Of a stretch of DNA of 64,000 bases, positions 1-8,978 are shown in pieces. Source of the DNA: Bog-473 sp963728845 (GTDB lineage Bacteria; Actinomycetota; Acidimicrobiia; Acidimicrobiales; RAAP-2); contig CAVSLS010000021.1 of NCBI GenBank assembly GCA_963728845.1, positions 62,001 through 126,000 on the forward strand. Reading direction: 5' to 3'. Position 1 is the first letter of the stretch. Every line of letters starts with the position of its first letter. Under the pieces are notes generated by a model. That model did not search any database. It saw only the letters and a list, made by a program, of their open reading frames with translations, and was not told where the DNA came from. The position numbers were made by a program, and so were the translations under genes.

Positions 1-830
1 CGCTCCCTGGGCCCTGATCCACGACATCAGGCGCCGGATGTCCCACACGGCCTGCGTCAACCCGTGGACGGTGTTCATCATGTCGAAGGAGAGGAACGGC
101 TCGCCACTCACGAGGGTGACCTTGCGCGGCCCGTGCAAGGGCAGCACCGGCATGGCGACGTTGAGCCCGAGCCCCGGTGCAGCTTGGCGGTATGCAGGCC
201 CATGAAGTCCATGAACGGGAAGCCCATGCAGAACCCGTGGACGCACACGACCCACGGGCGCGGCTCGCCGCGGTGACGGACGATGGCAGCCGTCGCCCGC
301 GGTTGGGCTCGTAGGCCATCCACCGCTCGCCCCCGGGCTCGCCGGCACGCGTCGAGAACCCACTGTCGTAGGTGATCCGTTCGTAGCCCAGGCCCGAGTG
401 CCCACCCGCGGCTCGTCTCGACATCCTCGTCGGGCAGCGGCGGCGGGGTGCGGTGATAGCGAGGCGGGCTGGCGATCCAGCCTCGGCTCGAGAACATCCG
501 CCTGGGCGTCGGCGAGCTCCTGCGCTCACTCGAGCGAAGTCGGCCCGGCGAGGAAACCGGCTGGGCGTCATGGCCATGGCCAGCAGGGCCTCGTCCATGG
601 CCACCCGCCGCCAGGCCCAACGACAGGCTCGGCGCCGCCACGGCGTCGGACACCTCGCCGCGATGAGCGGTCGCCGACCGATGAAGCGCAGCGTGCGCGG
701 GCACGGCGCGGGTGGCTCGGGCGAGCGCCCGCTCGCCCCAGGAACTCGGTCACGGCACGGACTGCGATAGGGTCCGGACCCGGCACGCGGTCGACGAGCG
801 ACGGGGACCTGACGAACTCGAGCCGGCCGT
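1..830 (-). pseudogene. alpha/beta hydrolase, frameshifted, 3' end outside window
   Basis: Read on the minus strand, pieces in changing frames join into one alpha/beta-hydrolase-like protein: a segment containing WIASPPRYHRTPPPLP, then YERITYDSGFSTRAGEPG, then RPWVVCVHGFCMGFPFMDF (core strand and HG oxyanion region), then LNVAMPVLPLHGPRKV and FDMMNTVHGLTQAVWDIRR, running off the window at base 1. At least three single-base shifts are needed (near 170, 298 and 370-410). The nucleophile elbow is not in the window. The 5' limit near 830 is approximate because no clean start codon with a ribosome binding site is visible. It diverges from the acyl-CoA synthetase at 1024. Residues that matter remain readable across the shifts, so sequence error is as likely as true decay. 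Substrate unknown. Confidence 0.6.
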
Positions 831-1023
831 CGGCCCGGGCGAGCCAGCTCCGCCGTGGTCGGCGGAGTCCCGCGTTCGACGGCCCTCGCCCCGGTGCACT
901 GATCCGGCCTGCTCCCACTCGGCGACCTCTCCATCCGGCGACCGGCCGACTCGACCGCCTCGACCTCGGACGTCCATACTACGTCGAGGAACGTGGACCG
1001 ACCGGCTGAGCAGGGGAGCGGCG

Positions 1024-2656
1024 ATGGAATTCAATCTGGCCGACCTCTTCGAGAGCGTGGTCGACGTCGTCCCGGAGCAGACGGCCGATCGTCGCCGGCC
1101 ACGCCGTCGGCTCACCTACGCCGAGCTCGACGGTCGGGCCAACCGCCTGGCCCACCACCTCGCGGGCGCCGGGGTCGGCCCCGGCGACCGCGTCGGCCTG
1201 CAGCTGGCCAACGGGAGCGAGTACCTCGAGGGGATGCTCGCCTGCTTCAAGATCCGCGCCGTTCCCGGTCAACGTCAATTACCGCTACGTCGCCTCCGAG
1301 CTCCGCTACCTCTACCAGGATGCCGGGCTCGTCGGCCTGGTCTTCCACAGCCGATTCGCCCCCGCGGTCGGCGACGCCCTCGGCGGCCATGCCCGAGCGC
1401 CGGACGTTGCTCGAGGTCGCCGACGGAGCACCGGCGAGTGGGCTCGCAGCTCGGGGACGACTACGAGGCGCCCTGGCGGCCGCTCGCGGCCGGCGCGACT
1501 TCGGCCGCTCGCTCGGCAGACGACCTCTACTGCGTCTACACCGGAGGGACCACGGGCATGCCAAAGGGCGTGCTGTGGCGCCACGAGGACATCTTCTTCG
1601 CCGCCATGGGCGGCGGCGACCCCCTGGCGCTCGGCAACGTCATCACCGACACCTGAGGAGCTCGCCGACCGGGTGATGCGCCCGGGCATGACGGCCCTCG
1701 CCATCCCACCCTTCATGCATTCGAGCGCGCACTGGCTGGCGTTCACCATCCTGTTCGGCGGCGGGAAGATCGTGACGCTCCCCGGCGGGCGCTTCGACCC
1801 GGCCGCGGCGTGGCGACCTCGTGGGCACCGAGCGGTCAATATCCTCGTCGTCGTCGGCGACGCCATGGCCCGCCCCCTCCTGGACGAGCTCGAGGCTCAC
1901 CGGCCCGTTACGACATCTCGTCGCTGTGGCGGTGGGCTCGGGCGGCGCCGTGCTCTCTCCGTCGACCAAGCGCGTCTGGCCGAGATGCTGCCCGGGCGGA
2001 TCGTCGCCGACGCGTTCGGCTCTTCGGAGACCGGGCAGCTGGGTGGGGAGCGCCGGCCGACGACCCCTTCGGCACGCCGCGTCTGCATGTCGACGAACAC
2101 ACCGACGTCCTCGATGACGACGCTGCGGCCGGTCGCTCCGGGCTCGGACGTCGTCGGTCGCCTGGCCCGCAGCGGCCACATCCCCATCGGGTATCTCGGC
2201 GACCCGGCAAGACGGCCACCACCTTCGTGGAGTCAGAGGGCCGGCGCTGGGCGCTTCCGGGTGACATGGCCACGGTCGACGCCGACGGGACCATCATCGT
2301 CCTCGGCCGCGGCTCGCTGTGCATCAACACCGGTGGGGAGAAGGTCTTCCCCGACGAGGTGGAGGCGGCGCTGAAGGGCATCCGACGTGCTCGACGTCGT
2401 CGTTGTCGGCGTACCCGACGAGCGCTACGGCGAGCAGGTGTGCGCCGTGGTGCAGTTCCGGCGTGGTCACGGTGCCAGCATCGCCGCGTTGCAGGAGTAC
2501 TGCCGGGGGCAGCTGGCCGGCTACAAGATCCCTCGGCAGGTGGTGGTGGCGGAGGCCATCGTCCGCTCGCCGTCGGGCAAGGCCGACTATCCCTGGGCCG
2601 CCGCCTACGCCAAGGAGGCGACGCCGATCGACGGAGGTACCTGGAGGACCAGCTAG
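1024..2656 (+). pseudogene. acyl-CoA synthetase (AMP-binding), many frameshifts
   Basis: An ATG at 1024 opens an adenylate-forming acyl-CoA ligase that activates a carboxylic acid as acyl-AMP and transfers it to CoA. In order the frames give RLTYAELDGRANRLAHHL, the P-loop YTGGTTGMPKGVLWRHED (about 1530-1595), IPPFMHSSAHW, FGSSETGQLGG, the motor-domain start GRGSLCINTGGEKVFPDEVE, VVVGVPDERYGEQVCAVV and a C-terminal lysine segment SPSGKADYPWA before the stop at 2654-2656. I count about eight single-base indels, for example one extra base near 1267 (VPVNVNYRY broken) and others near 1640, 1820, 1900, 2060, 2210 and 2385. All family motifs survive, which favours sequencing error or very recent inactivation. 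The downstream FadD-like ligase at 15259 is intact, so this is not the only such enzyme here. Confidence 0.8.
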
Positions 2657-2948
2657 GCAGCCTTGAGCTGTATCTCACCCCTGAGAAGCCACGTGTACTC
2701 AGGGGTCAAACGGTCCTCCGACACTACGGTTCTACACGCGCCTTCGGGACGTAATTTGGCCGTTTGGGCTCTTGGAATCTGGCGGGGTTGGAGCCTTCGT
2801 CGGACGACGATCGAGCCCAGCACTCTCCAGTTCGGCTCCCAGCGTAGAGCAAGGCTCGGATCCCGTAGTTCTCGAAGTTGTGGAAGACGAAGCGGATGCA
2901 CTAGATGCGCTCGACCAGGTTATTGAAAGCCTCGGTGGGCCCGTTTGC
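2653..2948 (-). mobile_element. ISL3-family transposase C-terminal remnant
   Basis: On the minus strand the sequence reads ANGPTEAFNNLVERI, an in-frame TAG, then CIRFVFHNFENYGIRALLYAG and, one frame over, PNWRVLGSIVVR. This is the C-terminal end of ISL3-family transposases (NGP-EA-NN-L, FRNFxNYRIRALLYAG, NWRVLGS). The rest of the transposase is absent and no inverted repeats are evident, so it is a dead fragment. The last 80 bases (2653-2735) encode a tail ending WLLRGEIQLKAA that resembles the tail MLKGKVLLRAA of the recombinase remnant at 24119, and it abuts the stop of the preceding synthetase. Confidence 0.6.
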
Positions 2949-3017
2949 TCATCGTGGCCAGATGTAGATGCCAGTCTGCAAGGGCTGATCACAGGCGAAG
3001 CCCTGTTCGGTACGGTG

Positions 3018-3822
3018 GTGGCGGTGGGACTGAGGAGCCGCCGGCTGGTGTGGGACCCCCGAGGGAAGGTCGCCGTCGTGACCGGAGCTTCCGCAGGCCT
3101 CGGTCGTCGTCTTGCGCTGGACCTGGCCTCAGCCGGAGCGGTGGTGGTCGGAGTTGCGCGGCGTGAGGAGCGGCTACAGGCCCTCGTCGATGAGATGCGG
3201 AGGCACAGTCCGGAGTCGTCCTACCGGGTCTGCGATCTCTCCGACGCCGCCTCCTTCCTCGGCCTGTTGGAACGGTTGGAGGAAGAACACGGCCGGATCG
3301 ACATCCTGGCCAACATCGCCGGCGTCGGCGGGATCATGCGCAGCGAACCGACAACCGCAGCGTCACTTCGATCCATCATGGAGGTGAATTTCATCGCTCC
3401 CGTCGCCGGCATGGTGACCGTCCTACCAGGGATGCGGGAGCGGAGGTTCGGTGCAATCGCCAACATGGGTTCGGACGACGGGCGCGCTCCCGGTCCCGGA
3501 GCAGCCGACTACTCAGCGAGCAAGGCGGCCCTGTCTGCGGCGACGGAGAGTCTGTCCTATGACGCCAGGCCGGACGGCGTGTTCCTCCATACCGTGTACC
3601 CAGGATGGGTGCCAACTGATATGGGGCTCACGGCGGTGCGCGACGGTGGACTGTCCATGCCGCCGCGCGGTCCGTCGTACCGAGGAGCAAGTCTCGTCGC
3701 TTGTACTCCGCCGGATGTTTGACCCGCGGCTGGAGATCAATGTGGCTTTACTGCCCCTCGTTGCACCGATCCTGCGGACAGTGGCCCCCCGCACCTATCA
3801 GCGGATGCGGGCCACCCGCTGA
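3018..3822 (+). pseudogene. short-chain dehydrogenase/reductase, one frameshift
   Basis: Classical SDR oxidoreductase with NAD(P) motif TGASAGLG about 25 residues in, NNAG-equivalent NIAGVGG, and catalytic Tyr-x-x-x-Lys in ADYSASKAAL followed by YPGWVPTDM. After residues near MPPR (about 3665) the frame changes and the C-terminal part (VRRTEEQVSSLVLRRMFD to YQRMRATR) continues to the stop at 3820-3822. Start: GTG at 3018 is taken; GTG at 3051 is an alternative; an upstream in-frame extension overlaps the transposase scar and is not protein-like. Substrate cannot be told. Confidence 0.7.
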
Positions 3823-3882
3823 GCAATGGGGTAGCGCCCCGTCCTTTCCGCTCATAGCGAAGGTACTCAGGCGTACGGTCGC

Positions 3883-4254
3883 CTACACCGTCATGATCGC
3901 CGGTCGCTCAAAGCGCTCGGATTCAAAGCGCTCGAAGCAGGCGGTCGTAGCCAAGCCGCATCCCGGACATATCTCGGGATCAACCTTGTGCAATTGGCCG
4001 AACTCGGGATGCCAGCACATTGTGCAGTCACGGCAGAAGTAATTGCGCTGCTGCCGACGATCGATGGCCACCGCTAGATTCTTGCCGACGCAATCTGGAC
4101 AGGATTCCGGCCTCGTCAGGGACCGACCCAAGATTGCGCCGATCGTATCGAATCCGAATGCGGCCTCCCGCCCGGCGCAGGCGAACTCGTCTCTGATATC
4201 AGCGTCGTCGTCGTCGGGTCGGACCACCCCATTAATGCCAAGGTGTTCTATCAT
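3883..4254 (-). CDS. zinc-ribbon hypothetical protein
   Basis: 123-residue soluble protein. Start ATG at 4254 is fixed by a very strong ribosome binding site (GAGGAGGTG immediately upstream on the minus strand). The C-terminal half carries cysteine pairs in the order CPDC, CRDC-x-x-C and CPGCG, which look like two treble-clef or zinc-ribbon knuckles; the N-terminal half is acidic (DDDDADIRDEFAC). I do not recognise a named family and give no function. It is divergent from the dodecin gene across a 350-base spacer. Confidence 0.65.
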   Translation of the reverse strand: MIEHLGINGVVRPDDDDADIRDEFACAGREAAFGFDTIGAILGRSLTRPESCPDCVGKNLAVAIDRRQQRNYFCRDCTMCWHPEFGQLHKVDPEICPGCGLATTACFERFESERFERPAIMTV

Positions 4255-4604
4255 CACCCACCTCCTCTCGGTGGCTGATCTTCTGTCCCACTGCTGGCAT
4301 AGGCCTATACCGACAAATCGAATAGGGCCGAATTGCCCTTTGCACCGGGAAGTAGATCGGTGATGAGTGCCACGTCTACGCCAGGAAGTCTTCCCGCGGG
4401 TTCCCCGAGATTGAACGTGTCCCACACGGCGAGGTATCCCGAGGCGCCGGGTCGGAGGCGGGTAGGTGGGTCACCCCTCCCAGATCAAGGATCGCAGAAT
4501 CAAGGGACCTAGTAATCACCATCCGCGCTGCCGCAAGGCAATTGGTGCGCAGACGCTCGCCGAGACCTAATCTCCGACAACCTGCCACAGGAGGGGAGAC
4601 AAGC
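4255..4604. other. divergent intergenic spacer
   Basis: About 350 bases between two divergent genes that each have a strong Shine-Dalgarno sequence. It must hold the promoters for both, but I see no clear -10/-35 pair, repeat or RNA element. Confidence 0.5.
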
Positions 4605-4820
4605 ATGCCTGAAAGCGTTTATAAGGTCATTGAACTCGTGGGCACTAGCGAGGAATCCTGGGAGAAGGCTGCAAGCGCAGCCGTAGAGCAGGCGTCTGGG
4701 TCGCTTCGTGACCTTCGCATTGCCGAAGTGGTCGAACTCGATCTCCAGATCGAGGACGGCCTGGTAAAGACCTACCGAGCCAAGGTCAAGGTGTCTTTCA
4801 AGCTGCGGCCTCGGCCATGA
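4605..4820 (+). CDS. dodecin flavin-binding protein
   Basis: 71-residue protein typical in length for dodecins, small dodecameric flavin-storage proteins. It shows the family layout: VYKVIELVGTSEESWEKAA at the N-terminus, the helix AASAAVEQASGSLRDLR, then IAEVVELDLQIEDG and YRAKVKVSFKL beta strands. The ATG at 4605 follows AGGAGGGGAGAC at good spacing. Flavin-contact residues are inferred from family knowledge, not demonstrated here. Confidence 0.92.
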   Translation: MPESVYKVIELVGTSEESWEKAASAAVEQASGSLRDLRIAEVVELDLQIEDGLVKTYRAKVKVSFKLRPRP

Positions 4821-5040
4821 CGAAACGTCTCTCCGGTTGGTAATAGCTGCCGAACTTCCCTCCGTGGGTCAGCTTTAGCCTGCCAGGGGCCCCAGATCGC
4901 CGGTTCAACCAGTACCCCGAGCCCGCCACGACAACGTCACCAGTCTCTTCACGGACCCTTCTTCCGGTTCGGCACCTCTGGTTGCGAGTGTATGCCTTCA
5001 TCCCTAGATGTCGCGTCCGAGGAGGTCTGACTCTAAACAT

Positions 5041-5440
5041 CCCAGAACGCCATCGGTTGGGGCCTAGGCCAGGGAGGCAACCTCCAGTCGGGCTTTGTGG
5101 GCGTCCCCCTTCCGACACCCACAGTTGCAGAGGCGATCTGCTGACCCGCTTGAGCTGCGACGATTCTGGTCGAGGGGTCGTAGCGTACCGTGGTGCCGAG
5201 TTCGATGTAGAGCTGCGCCTTCAACTTAGGTCAGCATCGGCCAGCACGGAGGCGAGGCCCTTCAAGCCATCTACGAGTGCGTGCACTTGCTCGGCGGTGA
5301 GCTTGCCCGACGGTTGCGCCGCGCTGAGGTCGCGCTCGGCCCGGAGGCGTTCCCCTTGGATCTGGGAGATCCTGCCCGCGACCCGCCAGAGAGAGCCAGC
5401 GAGATCCAGACCCTCCTCATCCCCAACGACTATGTACGTC
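5041..5440 (-). pseudogene. serine recombinase C-terminal remnant
   Basis: The minus strand encodes GRISQIQGERLRAERDLSAA, SGKLTAEQVHALVDGLKGL and LADADL, then after a one-base shift KAQLYIELGTTVRYDPSTR and a tail GVGRGTPTKPDWRLPPWPRP. This is the coiled-coil and C-terminal end of large serine recombinases (LTAEQV-LV-GL---L-DAD--KA-LY-ELG---TYDP). The catalytic resolvase domain and zinc ribbon are absent. It is paralogous to the remnant at 24119-24540, and its tail motif recurs alone at four other sites. Confidence 0.65.
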
Positions 5441-5450
5441 CTGTTGCGAT

Positions 5451-6278
5451 TCAGAGGCCGACCAGGAACCGGGTGACCCGGTCGCGCACCGCCGCGGGAA
5501 GAAACGGTTGGGAAGCGGCAATCATCTGCGCATCTCGACCTACGAGGTACCGAGCATGCGGCACCTTCACCGTGAGAGCCTTGGCGATGACCTCTGCCGC
5601 CTCCTCGGGTTTTCCCATGAACGGCATAAAGAGCTGGATGAGGGCTCGAGTCCGATGGTAGGCGGCCTCGTAGCCCGAATCCTCGCGGCGTGACACGTCT
5701 GATTCAAACTCGTCCCAAATGCCCGTTTTGAGGCCACCCGGCTCAATGAGCACGACCTGGATGCCATCTCGGGCGACTTCGAGCCTCAACGCGTCCGAAG
5801 CTGCCTCAAGTGCATGTTTGGACGCTTGGTACCAACCGGAAAACGGGGTAGTGGTCAGTCCATAGATAGATGAGACGTTGACAATCCGACCATCCCCGGC
5901 GGCCCGCATGTGGGGCAGCGCCAAGCGAGCCAGGCGCATCGGAGCTACCACCATTGTCTCGAGTTGACGACGAGCTTCGTCATCGCTGACATCTTCGATA
6001 GCGCCTACTCCCGAGTAGCCAGCATTGTTCACGATTGCCCACGGGCGCACCTGGTTCACCACTTCGGCACATCGCATTGCATCGGTGACGTCGAGCAGCG
6101 CCGTCTCAACTCGAACGCCGGCCTCCTTCGCCGCCGCCATGACGGCGGCAGCCTTGGTTTCGGAACGCACAGCGCCGACCGAGCGAAATCCCAGCGTCGC
6201 GAGTTTCACAGCCGTCGCGAGGCCGATTCCCGAATTTGCTCCGGTCGTCAACACAACTTTGCCCTCGGGATCGGTCAT
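5451..6278 (-). CDS. SDR family oxidoreductase
   Basis: Intact 275-residue classical short-chain dehydrogenase: coenzyme motif TGANSGIG at residues 13-20, NNAG motif, catalytic Ser in VNVSSIYG and Tyr-x-x-x-Lys in YQASKHAL, then EPGGLKTGIW. ATG at 6278. The order resembles retinol/3-hydroxysteroid dehydrogenase-like SDRs, but the substrate is not deducible. Its 3' end abuts the recombinase remnant. Confidence 0.88.
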   Translation of the reverse strand: MTDPEGKVVLTTGANSGIGLATAVKLATLGFRSVGAVRSETKAAAVMAAAKEAGVRVETALLDVTDAMRCAEVVNQVRPWAIVNNAGYSGVGAIEDVSDDEARRQLETMVVAPMRLARLALPHMRAAGDGRIVNVSSIYGLTTTPFSGWYQASKHALEAASDALRLEVARDGIQVVLIEPGGLKTGIWDEFESDVSRREDSGYEAAYHRTRALIQLFMPFMGKPEEAAEVIAKALTVKVPHARYLVGRDAQMIAASQPFLPAAVRDRVTRFLVGL

Positions 6279-6765
6279 GTACTGACCCTATCCAGCCCGC
6301 TGGTTCCAAAACCGCCCCCGTTCGCCGATGACGTTGTTGAGCTCCCGTGAGGGTCCAGCGCCGCAAGGTTGGTCGTCAGTAGTTTCGGGAGCACCGGAGT
6401 CGCGGGTCCGACTTCAGATCACGTGGACGTCATGGCGTCCGCACCCCGTCGACCGGAACTCCGGCACGCCTGGAGCCGTTCCAGGTCACCTCCATGGAGT
6501 GGCACAGGTCAGTTGAGCGAGGCTCCGCCGCCGAGGTCCGGACCAGCATCCCCTTGGGACCACTGGCATTTGACTGTCATCCACCATTTCCGTGGGGCAC
6601 GCCTCCTTGGGACTCGAGGAGTCAATGCCGGGCCAGAGGAGAGACAGGCCGAATGTCGTGCTCGACATCGACAAGTCAGAAAACCCCCAGACGTTTGGGG
6701 ACCTTCGGCACTAGCTGGAAGCCTGACGCGGCGTACGATCGTTGTGGGTGTTTGGGGGTGGTCAG
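6279..6765. other. intergenic region, no gene seen
   Basis: 487 bases upstream of both the SDR (minus) and the WS/DGAT gene (plus). Open frames here have no recognisable protein character. A short CCCCA/TGGGG stem-loop lies near 6684-6701 but lacks a T-run and is weak. Confidence 0.4.
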
Positions 6766-8175
6766 ATGCAGCGACTCAGCGGTGCGGACGCCAGTTTCGT
6801 CTACGGTGAAACTCCGAATTGGCACATGCACGTGGGCACACTGGCCGTACTCGACCCTTCGACCGCCCCAGGCGGCTTCGATGTGAATCGATTACGCGCG
6901 CTGGTCGAGGCCAGGGCAGGCCTGCTTGGCCCGTTCTTGCGCCGCTTGGTTGAGGTCCCCTTTGGCCTCGACCGCCCCGCTTGGGTGGACGACCTCCACC
7001 TCGATCTCGACCGGCAGATCCGCCCCGTCGGCGTCCCAGGCCCGGGCGGCCCCCGTGAGCTCGGTGCGTTGGTCGGCGATCTGTTGGCCTACAAGCTCGA
7101 ACGGGGTCGCCCCCTGTGGGAGATCTGGTTCATCGAGGGCCTCGAGGATGGCCGCGTGGCTCTGCTCACAAAGATGCACCACTGCCTGGCAGACGGAGTT
7201 CGAGGCGCCCGCTTGTACGAGGTGTTTTACGACCTCGACCCCGGCGCCCCCCTGGACCGGCCCGATACACCCGTGCTTCAGGGCGAGCGAATCCCGCCTG
7301 GGTGGGAGATGTCCCTGCGGGCGCTGCCCAGGCTGACGGGCACCCCGCTGCGGGCCGCCCGTACTTCTCTCCACCTCAGTCGCTCGGCGCTGAGGATGCT
7401 ACGGCTTCGCGCCTCCCCGGAATGGCTGGCGGTCACGTTGCCCTTCCAGGCGCCGCGTACGTCGCTCAACCAGTCCATCACCGCACATCGCGGGTTCGCT
7501 TACTGCTCGGTTCCTCTCTCCGGGGTAAAGGCGATCAAGAACGCCTTCTCGGTGACGGTGAACGACGTGGTGCTCGGCATCTGCACCGGCGCACTACGTC
7601 GTTACTTGGCCGATCGCGGCGAGCTACCCGGCAAGCCGCTCATCGCCCAGATACCGGTCGCGGTGCATGTCAACGACGGGGGCGATGCATCTGGGGGCGC
7701 GTGGGGAAACGCCACCGCCGTGATGGGCTCTGCCCTGCCCACGCAACTCGGTGATCCGGTCGAACGGCTTCGAGCGATCCATGCTTCGACTCATAGCGCA
7801 AAGGTGATGCAGCATGCGCTCGGCGATGACCTCATCCTCGACTTGGCCGATGTCGCCCCACCCGGACTCCTCGCCGCTGCAGTCCGGGCTTACAGCCGGC
7901 TCCGTCTCGCCGACCATCACCCGCCGATCTTCAACCTGATCGTCTCCAACGTCCAAGGCCCGCCGATCCCGCTGTACATCGGTGGCGCGCGGCTCGTGGC
8001 CAGCTACCCGATTGGCCCCTTGCTCGATGGTGGCGGGCTGAACGTCACCGTGCTCAGCTATCTCGACCACATCGACTTCGGCTTCGTCGTATGCCCCGAG
8101 ATCGTGGAAGACCCTTGGAAGCTTGCCGACGCGACGTCAGCGGCATTCACTGAGCTCGAGAAGGCAGCGGGTTGA
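6766..8175 (+). CDS. wax ester synthase / diacylglycerol acyltransferase (WS/DGAT)
   Basis: 469-residue bifunctional acyltransferase that esterifies fatty alcohols or diacylglycerol with acyl-CoA to make storage lipid. It has the opening MQRLSGADASFVYGET, the catalytic HHxxxDG motif (HHCLADG, residues 138-144), VNDVVLGICTGALRRYL, and the C-terminal NLIVSNVQGPPIPLY and GLNVTVLSY blocks. Start ATG at 6766 after GGGGGTGG; an upstream in-frame extension is not supported. Intact and of usual length. It fits with the acyl-CoA ligases nearby as a lipid-storage gene. Confidence 0.93.
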   Translation: MQRLSGADASFVYGETPNWHMHVGTLAVLDPSTAPGGFDVNRLRALVEARAGLLGPFLRRLVEVPFGLDRPAWVDDLHLDLDRQIRPVGVPGPGGPRELGALVGDLLAYKLERGRPLWEIWFIEGLEDGRVALLTKMHHCLADGVRGARLYEVFYDLDPGAPLDRPDTPVLQGERIPPGWEMSLRALPRLTGTPLRAARTSLHLSRSALRMLRLRASPEWLAVTLPFQAPRTSLNQSITAHRGFAYCSVPLSGVKAIKNAFSVTVNDVVLGICTGALRRYLADRGELPGKPLIAQIPVAVHVNDGGDASGGAWGNATAVMGSALPTQLGDPVERLRAIHASTHSAKVMQHALGDDLILDLADVAPPGLLAAAVRAYSRLRLADHHPPIFNLIVSNVQGPPIPLYIGGARLVASYPIGPLLDGGGLNVTVLSYLDHIDFGFVVCPEIVEDPWKLADATSAAFTELEKAAG

Positions 8176-8422
8176 CAAGACCTCAAGGCTGAGATTTCAA
8201 GGATATGTCCATTAGCGGCCTTTTGAGCTCCAGTGGCCTCCGAGGGTCTTCGAGTTTTACCGGCTCTCGCGTCCGGTGTGCCATGGGCACAGTGATTCTG
8301 CGTCGACGGTGGTCACCTCTGGAGCGTCCGTTGCCGTCCTGACCTGCGATGCAGCGGGGCGGTTTTCAGTGAAGGGCGGCGTCTGAGTTGCGCGCAGGGG
8401 GACTGCTTCTGCAGCCGGACTT

Positions 8423-8760
8423 TCATGGCTTGTGGACGGCTGGATGGTTGAGCAGGTCGAAGTGGCGTGAGTGTCCGAGGTGGGAGCGACGAGCAACTCG
8501 CACGGGATGTGGCGGTTCCTCGGATGGCGGCCGTTGGCGTTGTCAGGGGGCACGAGAAGGTCGCCGAAGATCGAGCCCAGCGGGTGGCGCTGTCCGGTGG
8601 TGATGGTCGCGCTGATCGAGTAGTGATGGCGGTGAAGAGCAGCGGCAGGTTGTAGTGGTGGCTTTTGAGGTAGGTGTCGGAGTCGCAGTCGCTCCAGTCG
8701 TCGTCGACGACGTAGCCAAAGCGCAGATCATTGATGCCAGCGCTGCGCCTATTGATCAGC
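8423..8760 (-). pseudogene. fragment of PGAP1-like lipase (paralog of 16928-18195)
   Basis: Minus-strand pieces RRSAGINDLRFGYVVDDDW, NLPLLFTAITT, GSIFGDLLVP and, after frame changes, SHLGHSRHFDLLNHPAVHKP ending at a TGA. They align in order with RRSAGVKDLSAGYLLDEDW, AVSATVTAS, GRLVGDLLV and RHLGGLHHFNLLNLPAIYE of the lipase at 16928. Only the C-terminal third is present; the catalytic serine region is missing, replaced by an integrase fragment on the upstream side. Confidence 0.65.
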
Positions 8761-8792
8761 GTCGTCCTCGTCCGCGGGTTATCATCCCTCGG

Positions 8793-8976
8793 TCCTCTCT
8801 CCGATCCCTTCAAGCGGCTCGTGAGCCGACCGGGGCTGCCCCGCATGAGTCTTCACGATCTTCGCCATACTCACGCCACGTTGCTCCTTCAGGCTGGGTT
8901 GCCGATCAAGGTCATAAGCGAGCGACGGGATCGCCTTGCTGACGAAGCTGAGAGACAGGCGTATTGCCGAAAATGA
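8793..8976 (+). pseudogene. tyrosine recombinase (phage integrase) fragment
   Basis: Plus-strand segment DPFKRLVSRPGLPRMSLHDLRHTHATLLLQAG, continuing to PIKVISER, is the HxLRHTHAT box (catalytic His and second Arg) of tyrosine integrases. The downstream GH and the catalytic Tyr are missing: after KVISERRDRLADEAERQAY the similarity stops. No full integrase or attachment site is visible. Confidence 0.65.
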
Positions 8977-8978
8977 GG

